Source: an uncultured Anaeroplasmataceae bacterium | GTDB taxonomy: Bacteria > Bacillota_I > Bacilli_A > Acholeplasmatales > Anaeroplasmataceae | Length of the DNA: 14,374 bases | Direction: 5' to 3' | Assembly: GCA_910579215.1 (NCBI GenBank) | Contig: CAJTTN010000019.1 | Span: 1-14,374, forward strand | Translations under genes and position numbers: made by a program | Notes under the pieces: generated by a model | What the model saw: only the letters and a program-made list of their open reading frames with translations | Database searches by the model: none | Told to the model about the DNA's origin: nothing | Shown here: piece by piece, positions 6,025 to 12,785 of the stretch | Layout of the letters: each line of letters opens with the position of its first letter | How positions within the stretch are numbered: position 1 is the stretch's first letter

Positions 6025-7414
6025 AATCAGTAGAAGTGATGATTTAGAACATCACACTTCTATTGATCATCAAATTAAAGGTATAACAGACTATTGTAAT
6101 TCCCATGGATTTACAATTAAGAAAATATATAAGGATTTAAACATTAGTGGTAGTACAATGGACCGGCCCGCATTCACTGAAATGATGAATGATGTAGATG
6201 CTGGAATCATCGATACGATTATCGTAAAAGACCTATCTAGATTTGGTAGGAATTATCTAGAAGTCGGCAAATATCTAGATGAAATATTTTTAATTAACGA
6301 TGTACGGTTTATTGCAATAGATGATAACTATGACAATAAAGGTTTAATGGATGAATTTGCAGCATTTAAGAATATCTTCAATGAAATGTATTTAAAGGAT
6401 ATTAGAAAGAAGATAAATACTACCTTTGATTATAAAGCTAAAACGAAGCTATTAAATTCAAGACCTGGAGCCTTTTATGGATTAACTATAGATGAAGAAG
6501 GTAAATACATCATCGATGAGGAAGCAGCTAATGTAGTCAGAAGAATATTTTTTTTATACATCGAAGGATACAGTACCAAATCTATTGCTAACTTATTAAC
6601 TAAAGAATGTATTATTACACCTGGATATTATCGGTATATAAAATATAAAGATCAATCTTCATTAACTGAACTTAAGTATAAATGGAAAGATTGTACCATT
6701 TATAAAATAATTACGAATGAAGGATATACAGGCAAAATTATCAATCGGAAATATCTTTATATCCAAGGTAAAAGATTATTAAATCCTAATCCTATTGTTA
6801 TAGAACATGGACTACCACAGATTATTGATGAAAAAACTTTTAAGAGCGCTCAAGATATAAGACTGAATCGACCAAAGAAAAAAGATAAGGTCTATATCAA
6901 TCCTTATCCAAATATGGTTCAATGTAGCTGCTGTAATAAAATTATGAGATATACTTATTCTAAATCTATGAATCAATATTTTTTTGTATGTAGTAGATGT
7001 AAGACAAGAATCTATTTCGATGACTTAAAACAAATTTTAATAGAGGATATCCAAACACAACTCTCAAAAATAAATGATTCTTACTTTATTTCTTATAATG
7101 AAAGAAGTATCCAAAAGATAAAAAAAGAAATGAAACAAATCGATGTAGCATTTCAAAAAAACTTTGAGGATTATGCTAAAGGCAAAATGGCTGAAGATAA
7201 GTTAAAGCTTGCAATCACAGAATTAACTAGCCAAAAGAATGAGTTAAAATCGAATTTAAACAAAAACAACCATCATGCTAAAACGACACTGTCCAATATA
7301 ACGAATTGTACAATAGAGGATGGATTAATATTAAAATTAATAACTAATGTGTCAGTCATTAGCATTGGTAAAAGAAAGTATAAAGTACATATTAATTACA
7401 ATTTTAAAAATTGA
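5999..7414 (+). CDS. large serine recombinase 2 (integrase type)
   Basis: A 471-residue large serine recombinase, diverged from its neighbour but with the same plan: IYARISRSDD with nucleophile Ser11, SRFGRN (80-85), the recombinase domain with FYGLTIDEEGKYIIDEEAA and TNEGYTGK, a zinc ribbon (VQCSCC near 308-312 and CSRC at 331-334), and a Lys-rich coiled-coil tail. It is shorter than recombinase 1, mainly in the C-terminal region. The ATG at 5999 follows a modest AAGGAAC and lies inside the end of the upstream gene. Two-recombinase systems in which both proteins are needed are known (for example CcrA/CcrB of SCCmec); whether this pair acts jointly is inference. A strong terminator follows. 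Confidence 0.93.
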   Translation: MNKTAIYARISRSDDLEHHTSIDHQIKGITDYCNSHGFTIKKIYKDLNISGSTMDRPAFTEMMNDVDAGIIDTIIVKDLSRFGRNYLEVGKYLDEIFLINDVRFIAIDDNYDNKGLMDEFAAFKNIFNEMYLKDIRKKINTTFDYKAKTKLLNSRPGAFYGLTIDEEGKYIIDEEAANVVRRIFFLYIEGYSTKSIANLLTKECIITPGYYRYIKYKDQSSLTELKYKWKDCTIYKIITNEGYTGKIINRKYLYIQGKRLLNPNPIVIEHGLPQIIDEKTFKSAQDIRLNRPKKKDKVYINPYPNMVQCSCCNKIMRYTYSKSMNQYFFVCSRCKTRIYFDDLKQILIEDIQTQLSKINDSYFISYNERSIQKIKKEMKQIDVAFQKNFEDYAKGKMAEDKLKLAITELTSQKNELKSNLNKNNHHAKTTLSNITNCTIEDGLILKLITNVSVISIGKRKYKVHINYNFKN

Positions 7415-7459
7415 ATAACAAAAGTTCAAATAGTGTATGCTCAAAAAATTTGATTGTTA

Positions 7460-7508
7460 ATTACTACAAATAGGGAGTTGAATTCCCTTTTTGTAGTAAT
7501 TTTTGTTT
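7460..7508 (+). terminator. terminator of the recombinase operon
   Basis: ATTACTACAAA (7460-7470) pairs with TTTGTAGTAAT (7490-7500), with an inner GGGA/TCCC stem (7473-7486), then TTTTTGTTT. It lies 45 bases after the second recombinase and ends the operon before the defence genes. Confidence 0.8.
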
Positions 7509-7791
7509 ATAATATTTCCCTGGTAAATAGCATTCCTATCATTTTTAACTTTTTAACTTTTAAAATAAGTTAAAACAATATTAGATAAAAAAATACGAGG
7601 TCTATGGTTGATATATCATAGTAATTTTTGAATATTTTATATTTTGGAAATATATATGATAATATAATGCTTTTTATTCTATTTCTTTAAACTATCGAAT
7701 TTTGTCGAACGATTTATGGGCAAAAATTATGTACATATTTATAAATTTTTGTTAGAATAAATCTAAATATAGCATAAATTAGGAGGACAAT
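7509..7791. promoter_or_regulatory. AT-rich intergenic region with candidate thsB promoter
   Basis: No gene. A candidate promoter is TTGAAT (7628-7633), 17 bases, TATATA (7651-7656), with a further TATAAT at 7663-7668. A perfect 9-bp inverted repeat TTTTAACTT/AAGTTAAAA (7551-7575) lies upstream. AGGAGGA stands before the thsB ATG at 7792. As the first stretch beyond the integrase operon, this is also a plausible place for an attachment-site junction, but no repeat proving it is visible. Confidence 0.35.
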
Positions 7792-8421
7792 ATGAACAAT
7801 ATAGCAAGACATAAAGTTTTTATTAGTTATTATCATGCTGATGACCAATACTACAAAAATTATTTAATTAATTTGAAAGAATATGATGGTTATAATAGGC
7901 AAAGTATATTTGAGGATTACTCTGTCCATGAAAATGAAATAGATGATACGGGTCTTACTTCTGAACAAATTCGAAGAATTATAAGAGATGATTATATCAA
8001 AGAAGCGACAGTTTTAATATTATTGTGTGGATGTAATACTAAGAAACGTAAACATATCGACTGGGAAATTCATGCTGCCATGTATAATTCGGAGTATAAT
8101 CCTAAAATGGGTATTCTTGTTATTAATTTACCTTCAACAAATCAATATATAAGAGCAGGAGAAGATAAAGAAAAACCTCTTATTTCTAACGGAACTAATT
8201 GGGTGCATCTTGATACAAGGCAAGAATATGAGAATGCTTATCCATATATGCCAAGCAGAATTATTGATAATTTTATAAAAGGGGTTCCTATAACAGTTGT
8301 TGATTGGAGTACTATAGAAAATGATTCATCAAAATTAAAAACACTAATTCACTATGCTTATGAACGTCGGAAAACAAATCAATATGATCATTCAGCACCA
8401 TTAAGGAGAAATAATAGTTAG
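7792..8421 (+). CDS. thsB: Thoeris ThsB-like TIR-domain phage sensor / cyclase
   Basis: A 209-residue TIR-like protein of the ThsB (former DUF1863) type. It opens with HKVFISYYHADDQ (7-19), the first TIR strand and loop. VLILLCGCNTKKRKHIDWEIHAAM follows (74-97), in which Glu92 is the probable catalytic glutamate. ILVINLP (108-114) and a C-terminal region with PSRIIDNF come next. In the known type I system ThsB senses infection and converts NAD to a cyclic ADP-ribose isomer that activates ThsA. It is cytosolic, with no signal peptide or membrane segment. The ThsA gene follows after one base, with AAGGAG for it inside the end of thsB. AGGAGG precedes the ATG. The TIR call is firm; the specific role comes mainly from the ThsA partner. 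The order thsB-thsA is opposite to the one I recall as typical. Confidence 0.88.
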   Translation: MNNIARHKVFISYYHADDQYYKNYLINLKEYDGYNRQSIFEDYSVHENEIDDTGLTSEQIRRIIRDDYIKEATVLILLCGCNTKKRKHIDWEIHAAMYNSEYNPKMGILVINLPSTNQYIRAGEDKEKPLISNGTNWVHLDTRQEYENAYPYMPSRIIDNFIKGVPITVVDWSTIENDSSKLKTLIHYAYERRKTNQYDHSAPLRRNNS

Positions 8422-8422
8422 T

Positions 8423-9850
8423 ATGGATGTTAGTTGTACAAAAGAAGAATTTATTAGAGATTTTTCTAAACAAATTCAAAACAAGAGCGCCTCTTTATTT
8501 ATTGGATCAGGGCTTTCTAGGGCGGCTGGATATGTTGATTGGAAGGGAATGTTAAAAGAAGTTGCTGAAGACATTGGCTTAAATGTGGATAAAGAGCATG
8601 ATTTGATATCTTTAGCAGAATATTATGTAAATTCTAAAAAAAATCGTAGTAAAATTGATATGGCATTATCTCAATTTTTTTCTAAAAAAATTGAACCAAC
8701 AGAAACACATCGCATTTTAGCATCTTTACATATAACTAATTATTGGACAACAAATTATGATAAACTTTTGGAGCATACATTTGAAGAACTAAATATGACT
8801 TACTCTTTTTTGACAAATGATCAGTCATTAAAAAAATATATAAATGGAAATGAAATTATTATACATAAACTTCATGGTGATGTGGATACACCTAATGAGG
8901 CAGTTATAACCAAAACAGATTATGATGAATTTGCATATAAGCATGAAATACTATTATCCAAATTAAAAGGAGAAATGTGTACTAATACGTTTCTATTTTT
9001 AGGTTATAGTTTTAGCGATACGGATATTAATCATATTTTGACTAGAATTAAATTATTTTACAAAGGGCAACCTGCTCGTAATCATTATTGCATACAAGAA
9101 ATTGTAAAACAAAAGGAAAATGAACCAAAAGAAGAATTTGAATATAGAAAAAGAAAGCAAGACCATCATATTTTAGATTTGCAAAATTATGGAGTTCATA
9201 CTGTTTTAGTAGAGGATTATAATCAAGATATTCCAAAAATTCTTAATGAAATTAAAAAGAGGATTAATGCGAATAATGTTTTTATTAGCGGTGCTTGTGA
9301 TGATACTAATGAAAATTTGAATGAGTATGTCGATTTAACAAAAAATTTAGCATCATGGTTAATAAAAAAAGATTATAAGATATATACAGGATATGGTCAA
9401 AATATAGGCTCTGCTATTATTTCTGGTGTTTATGATGTGCTTCAAAATAAACACTATTATTTAAAAAAATTTAGTGATCAAGTCGTAATTCTTCCTTTTC
9501 CATATAAATCCAAATTTAGCGAAAAAGAAAAAAAAGAGGTTTATGAAAAATTAAGAAAAGATTATATATCTAATACTCAAATATTTATTATTATTAATGG
9601 AACAAAAAAATATTATGCTAAACAAATAATTTCATCTGGTGCTATTGATGAATTTGAAATTGCTAATAAATTAGGATGTCTTATAATTCCCATCGCTGTG
9701 ACTGGTGGTGCAGCATATGAAATATGGGAAAAGATGAAAGAATTTAATACTCAATATACCAATTCTACTGAATTCAATTCGCTAATCGAGCATAAAGACT
9801 GCAAAACCATTTTAAAAAATATTGACAATATACTAAAGAAGTATATGTAA
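8423..9850 (+). CDS. thsA: Thoeris ThsA, SIR2-SLOG NAD-hydrolysing effector
   Basis: A 475-residue protein matching the length and layout of Bacillus cereus ThsA (476 residues). Residues about 10-280 form a SIR2-like NADase: the nucleotide-binding LFIGSGLSRAAGY (25-37), TTNYDKLLEH (109-118) with Asn111, HKLHGD with His151, and FLFLGYSFSDTDINHIL (190-206). Asn111 and His151 align with the catalytic Asn112 and His152 reported for BcThsA. Residues 284-475 form a SLOG domain: VFISGACDD, YTGYGQNIGSAIISG, a central helical region and SGAIDEFEIANKLG near 404-418, where the ligand-binding acidic residue is expected. Known mechanism: the TIR-made cyclic ADP-ribose isomer binds SLOG, SIR2 tetramers assemble, NAD is depleted and phage replication aborts. 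AAGGAG lies 14 bases before the ATG, longer than usual, so coupling to thsB is likely. Intact. Confidence 0.95.
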   Translation: MDVSCTKEEFIRDFSKQIQNKSASLFIGSGLSRAAGYVDWKGMLKEVAEDIGLNVDKEHDLISLAEYYVNSKKNRSKIDMALSQFFSKKIEPTETHRILASLHITNYWTTNYDKLLEHTFEELNMTYSFLTNDQSLKKYINGNEIIIHKLHGDVDTPNEAVITKTDYDEFAYKHEILLSKLKGEMCTNTFLFLGYSFSDTDINHILTRIKLFYKGQPARNHYCIQEIVKQKENEPKEEFEYRKRKQDHHILDLQNYGVHTVLVEDYNQDIPKILNEIKKRINANNVFISGACDDTNENLNEYVDLTKNLASWLIKKDYKIYTGYGQNIGSAIISGVYDVLQNKHYYLKKFSDQVVILPFPYKSKFSEKEKKEVYEKLRKDYISNTQIFIIINGTKKYYAKQIISSGAIDEFEIANKLGCLIIPIAVTGGAAYEIWEKMKEFNTQYTNSTEFNSLIEHKDCKTILKNIDNILKKYM

Positions 9851-10377
9851 AATATTTTTATAATTAGTTGGATAATAATGAAATTAATTTGTATCTAATT
9901 ATATGTTAAAGGTTAATTTTCAATTAATGAAGGGGTTGAAGATTTAGAGGAATAATTTTAGACAATTAATGCCAATGGTATCACATATATAGTTTAAAGA
10001 GGCTTTAACACCTATTGAAAATTTAGATATTAAAAAGTAACGATTAATAAGGGATTGTTGAAAGAAAGAAGGGTGCAATGCTAAAAAGTTGTGTGTCAAT
10101 ATATCAATTTAAACTGTGGAAAGCTTCTGATGCATATTTCTAAAAGATAAAGAATAAATTTTATATTTAGCATAAACGCCTTACCATTTTTAAATTCTTT
10201 GGTAAGACGTTTTTTAACTTTGTATTTATGCAAATTGTTTTAAAAATAGATTTATATTATTATTTTACACCCTTTGGGGTATAAAAATAAGTGGCAAAAA
10301 GAGAATGAATATAGAAGTTAATAAAGAGTTATTTTAATTATGCTAGGAAATAATATTTATTAATATTTTTATTTGCA
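9851..10377. other. 527-bp gene-poor gap after thsA, possible degraded coding remnant
   Basis: No intact gene. An AT-rich inverted repeat TATAATTAG/CTAATTATA (9859-9903) follows thsA and may serve as a weak terminator. The frame from 9957 reads FRQLMPMVSHI, a TAG at 9990, then FKEALTPIENLDIKK and a TAA at 10038. This is protein-like but interrupted, so it may be a decayed gene end. A short ORF (ATG at 10078, 21 codons) is too weak to call. The terminator at 10174-10217 and the yefM promoter region complete the gap. Confidence 0.4.
10174..10217 (+). terminator. intrinsic terminator in the thsA-yefM gap
   Basis: AAACG, one mismatch, then CTTACCA (10174-10186) pairs with TGGTAAG and CGTTT (10200-10212) around a 13-base loop, followed by a T run. 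It lies 320 bases after thsA, so it either ends the Thoeris transcript or belongs to the lost gene before it. Confidence 0.65.
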
Positions 10378-10411
10378 TTGACATATAATAAAATGTACGC
10401 TATAATGTACG
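10378..10411 (+). promoter_or_regulatory. consensus promoter and YefM operator boxes
   Basis: A textbook sigma-A promoter: TTGACA (10378-10383), 17 bases, TATAAT (10401-10406). Two TGTACG boxes at 10394-10399 and 10406-10411, exactly 12 bp apart, flank and overlap the -10. The E. coli yefM-yoeB operator has TGTACA-core palindromes with 12 bp centre spacing (from memory), so these are the likely YefM sites. The TTG of the -35 box is in frame with yefM but cannot be its start. Confidence 0.85.
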
Positions 10412-10428
10412 TGAAAGAGGTGACTGTA

Positions 10429-10671
10429 ATGCAAAATACGAATATTACATCTGCAAGAGCTGAATTATTTAAATTGGCATCTTCTTGTATAAAATACAAT
10501 AATGTAATTAATATTAATACGAAAGATGGGAATGTTATAATGTTGAGTGAAGAAGACTATAATTCCCTTTTAGAAACATTATATCTAGCAGGTATACCTG
10601 GAATGTATGAAAGCATCATAGAAGGAGCAAGCACACCATTAGAAGAGTGTGAGAAATTAGAATGGAAATAG
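10429..10671 (+). CDS. yefM: YefM/Phd-family antitoxin
   Basis: An 80-residue antitoxin with the Phd/YefM N-terminal fold: ITSARAELFKLASSCIKYNNVININTKDGNVIMLSEEDYNSLLETLYL, including the typical V-LSEEDY-SL-ETLYL segment. The C-terminal tail (about 55-80, GMYESIIEGASTPLEECEKLEW) should bind and inhibit the toxin. The frame is open further upstream to a TTG at 10378, but that codon is part of the -35 box. The ATG at 10429, preceded by AGAGGTG, is the true start. It overlaps the toxin gene by ten bases. It is autoregulatory together with the toxin through the TGTACG boxes. Confidence 0.93.
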   Translation: MQNTNITSARAELFKLASSCIKYNNVININTKDGNVIMLSEEDYNSLLETLYLAGIPGMYESIIEGASTPLEECEKLEWK

Positions 10672-10919
10672 TTTTTACAAAACAAGCTGTTAAAGACTTT
10701 GAAAAAGTGAAATCTTATCCAGTTTTATTAAAAAAAGTTAGAGCTCTTTTAGAGTTGATTGAAATTAATCCTTTTTTAATGCCACCTTCCTATGAGAAAC
10801 TTATCAATGTGAGTAATACATATTCAAGAAGAATCAATGTGCAGCATCGATTGGTTTACCAAGTTTATGAAAAAGAGAAAACTATTAAAATTATTCGTAT
10901 GTGGACACATTATGAATAG
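10662..10919 (+). CDS. yoeB: YoeB/Txe-family mRNA interferase toxin
   Basis: An 85-residue YoeB-type RelE-fold toxin that cleaves mRNA at the ribosome. Key residues match the E. coli enzyme: Glu45 in YEKL, Arg63 in YSRRINVQHRLVYQV, and the C-terminal His83-Tyr84 of MWTHYE. Full length and apparently active. Its ATG lies inside yefM, which ensures antitoxin-first coupled synthesis. A terminator follows about 110 bases later. It likely serves as an addiction or stress module for the island. Confidence 0.94.
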   Translation: MEIVFTKQAVKDFEKVKSYPVLLKKVRALLELIEINPFLMPPSYEKLINVSNTYSRRINVQHRLVYQVYEKEKTIKIIRMWTHYE

Positions 10920-11030
10920 TGTAATTACTGTGATTTTTGCGGTTGGTACTCTAAATTTTGAGATATGTGATGAAAAAACGAATTTTTAGAATAAGGTGTG
11001 TAGTTATACACAAAGGTATATATAGAATGG

Positions 11031-11059
11031 AAGCGGTCTAAGAAAATAGACCGCTTTTT
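11031..11059 (+). terminator. terminator of the yefM-yoeB operon
   Basis: AAGCGGTCTA (11031-11040) pairs perfectly with TAGACCGCTT (11047-11056) around AGAAAA, followed by TTTTT from 11055. The only gene upstream is yoeB. Confidence 0.85.
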
Positions 11060-11167
11060 GAGTAATTAAAATCAAATAAAATCAAATATTTTTAATTTGC
11101 ATCTTGGTTTACTAAGCATAGCATTAGAAATTTATTCGACTAAAACAACATCACTATGTAAAAATAG

Positions 11168-11196
11168 TTGTATTTTTACTCCTTATAATATATAAT
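11168..11196 (+). promoter_or_regulatory. promoter of the AAA/DUF4143 ATPase gene
   Basis: TTGTAT (11168-11173), a 17-base spacer and TATAAT (11191-11196), ending 20 bases before the ATG at 11217. A second TATAAT (11184-11189) falls inside the spacer. Confidence 0.6.
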
Positions 11197-11216
11197 ATAA
11201 ATGGAGCGTGATTTAT

Positions 11217-12470
11217 ATGTATATAAAAAGAAATATTGAAAATAAACTAATTGAAGCTTCAAAGCAGTTTGCCTCAATCACTATATATGGTTCAAGACAA
11301 GTAGGAAAGTCAACTTTGATTCAACATCTATTTCCAACAATATCATATGTAACCTTAGATGATATAGAAATAAGAGATTATGCGATAAGAGATCCTAAAG
11401 GGTTTATTAAGTATTACTCATCTCCTTTAGTAATTGATGAAATTCAAAAAGCACCTCAGTTACTGGAATATATAAAAATCGAAATTGATAATATGAAAAA
11501 AAAGTTTTTATCAAATAATGAACCACTAAAATTTTTATACATTTTATCTGGTTCAAATCAATTTGAACTACAAGAAGCAATTACTGAATCATTAGCTGGT
11601 AGAACATGCGTTTTTAATTTATCTTCCTTATCCTATAATGAGATTAAGGGAAGAAAATCATCTTCATATTTTAATCCATCCATTGATAACCTAAGAGACA
11701 AAGAACAGTTGCTAAATGGAAATTATAGATCTAGGAAAGAAATATTTGAAGATATTTTTGTTGGCGGTATGCCAGAATACATTTCTTTACAATTGAATAG
11801 AGATATGTTTTTCAAATCATATATTACTACATATATAGAGAAAGATGTCAAACAAATTATTTCAGCAACTAAAGAAACAACATTTATGAATTTTATGAAA
11901 TATGTAGCCTTAAGAACAGCGTGTCAAATAGATTATACAGAAATATCAAGAAGTATTGGTATTGATGCGAGAACTGTAAAAGGATGGATTTCTATTCTAG
12001 AAACTTCTGGTATTATTAAAGTAATTCAACCCTATGCTTCAAATATATCAGATAGAATTATTAAAACTCCTAAACTATATTTTATGGATACAGGATTATG
12101 TGCTTATTTATGCGGTATACCATCAGCTGATATTTTAGAGAAAAGTGCATTTGCAGGAGCATTTTATGAAACATATGTCATTTCAGAAATAATTAAGTCC
12201 TTCTATAATGCTTATAAAAAAGTGGATGATATATATTATTACCGAGATAAAGATCAACATGAAGTCGATTTAATTATTGATTCCTTTGATTCAATTTATC
12301 CTATTGAAATAAAAAAAGGCATAAACCCTGTAAGCCATACAAAAAAATTTACTATACTCAAAAAATATAAAAAAAGAATAAATACAGGGTTAGTAATTGA
12401 TTCATCAAATAAGGTATTTCCTATAAATGATGAAGTATATTATTGTCCTATAGATATCATTGGATTATAG
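11217..12470 (+). CDS. AAA (AAA_14) ATPase with C-terminal DUF4143 domain
   Basis: A 417-residue cytosolic ATPase of the AAA_14-DUF4143 class. It has Walker A YGSRQVGKST (24-33), Walker B PLVIDEIQKAP (70-80), a sensor-like LSGSNQF (110-116) and ESLAGRT (124-130). The C-terminal half holds a winged-helix-like segment and the DUF4143 signature: LYFMDTGLCAYL, then FAGAFYETYVISEI, and the nuclease-like HEVDLII followed by IEIKKG, which resembles a PD-(D/E)xK core. The function is not established; members are common in gut bacteria and are often accessory genes. The frame can open at a GTG at 11208, but GGAG at 11203-11206 fits ATG 11217 (10-base spacing) much better. It has its own promoter and is flanked by terminators. 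Confidence 0.88.
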   Translation: MYIKRNIENKLIEASKQFASITIYGSRQVGKSTLIQHLFPTISYVTLDDIEIRDYAIRDPKGFIKYYSSPLVIDEIQKAPQLLEYIKIEIDNMKKKFLSNNEPLKFLYILSGSNQFELQEAITESLAGRTCVFNLSSLSYNEIKGRKSSSYFNPSIDNLRDKEQLLNGNYRSRKEIFEDIFVGGMPEYISLQLNRDMFFKSYITTYIEKDVKQIISATKETTFMNFMKYVALRTACQIDYTEISRSIGIDARTVKGWISILETSGIIKVIQPYASNISDRIIKTPKLYFMDTGLCAYLCGIPSADILEKSAFAGAFYETYVISEIIKSFYNAYKKVDDIYYYRDKDQHEVDLIIDSFDSIYPIEIKKGINPVSHTKKFTILKKYKKRINTGLVIDSSNKVFPINDEVYYCPIDIIGL

Positions 12471-12482
12471 AACTTTTTTTAA

Positions 12483-12695
12483 AAAGAATACTTTGTCCTC
12501 AACAAGTACACTTTTAAAACGCTTCATCAAGAAAGAAACCTTACTCAAGAAGAACTTGCTATATTGAGTGGTTTAAATATTCGTTCCATTAGATCTTATG
12601 AACAAGGCCAAAATGATTTGTCTAAGGCACAAGGAGATACTCTTTTAATGCTTGCAAAAGCATTAAATTGTACTATTGAAGATTTATTAAAATAA
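12483..12695 (+). pseudogene. N-terminally truncated Xre helix-turn-helix regulator
   Basis: A frame open from 12483 to TAA at 12693 reads KEYFVLNKYTFKTL, then LHQERNLTQEELAILSGLN and IRSIRSYEQGQNDLSKAQ, ending LLMLAKALNCTIEDLLK. This is a complete Xre/Cro HTH core, including the TQEELA and RSIRSYEQG helices and the usual C-terminal IEDLL. There is no ATG, GTG or TTG in frame before the HTH, and a TAA lies directly upstream. Either the start codon was lost or the protein is a stub of a longer gene. It lies between the ATPase and the Fic gene. An inverted repeat ACAAGT-TAATC-ACTTGT overlaps its end (12695-12711) and could be an operator. Confidence 0.65.
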
Positions 12696-12752
12696 CAAGT
12701 TAATCACTTGTATATAACAACTAGTTTCTATTCCAATTTTGCTTAAAAATGG

Positions 12753-12776
12753 TATAATATTTGTATAGATAGGAAG
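12753..12776 (+). promoter_or_regulatory. -10 box and ribosome binding site of the Fic gene
   Basis: TATAAT at 12753-12758 and AGGAAG at 12771-12776, nine bases before the ATG at 12786. The -35 region (TTCCAA or ATTCCA near 12731) is poor, so the promoter may be weak or activator-dependent. Confidence 0.5.
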
Positions 12777-12785
12777 TGAATTCAG

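Noticed and set aside
7690..7715. Repeated TCGAA/CGAAC as a LexA (SOS) box before thsB
   Set aside because: Only one half-site of the CGAAC-N4-GTTCG type is present; the second half does not match.
9048..9236. 62-codon minus-strand frame inside thsA
   Set aside because: Antisense shadow of a well-supported gene.
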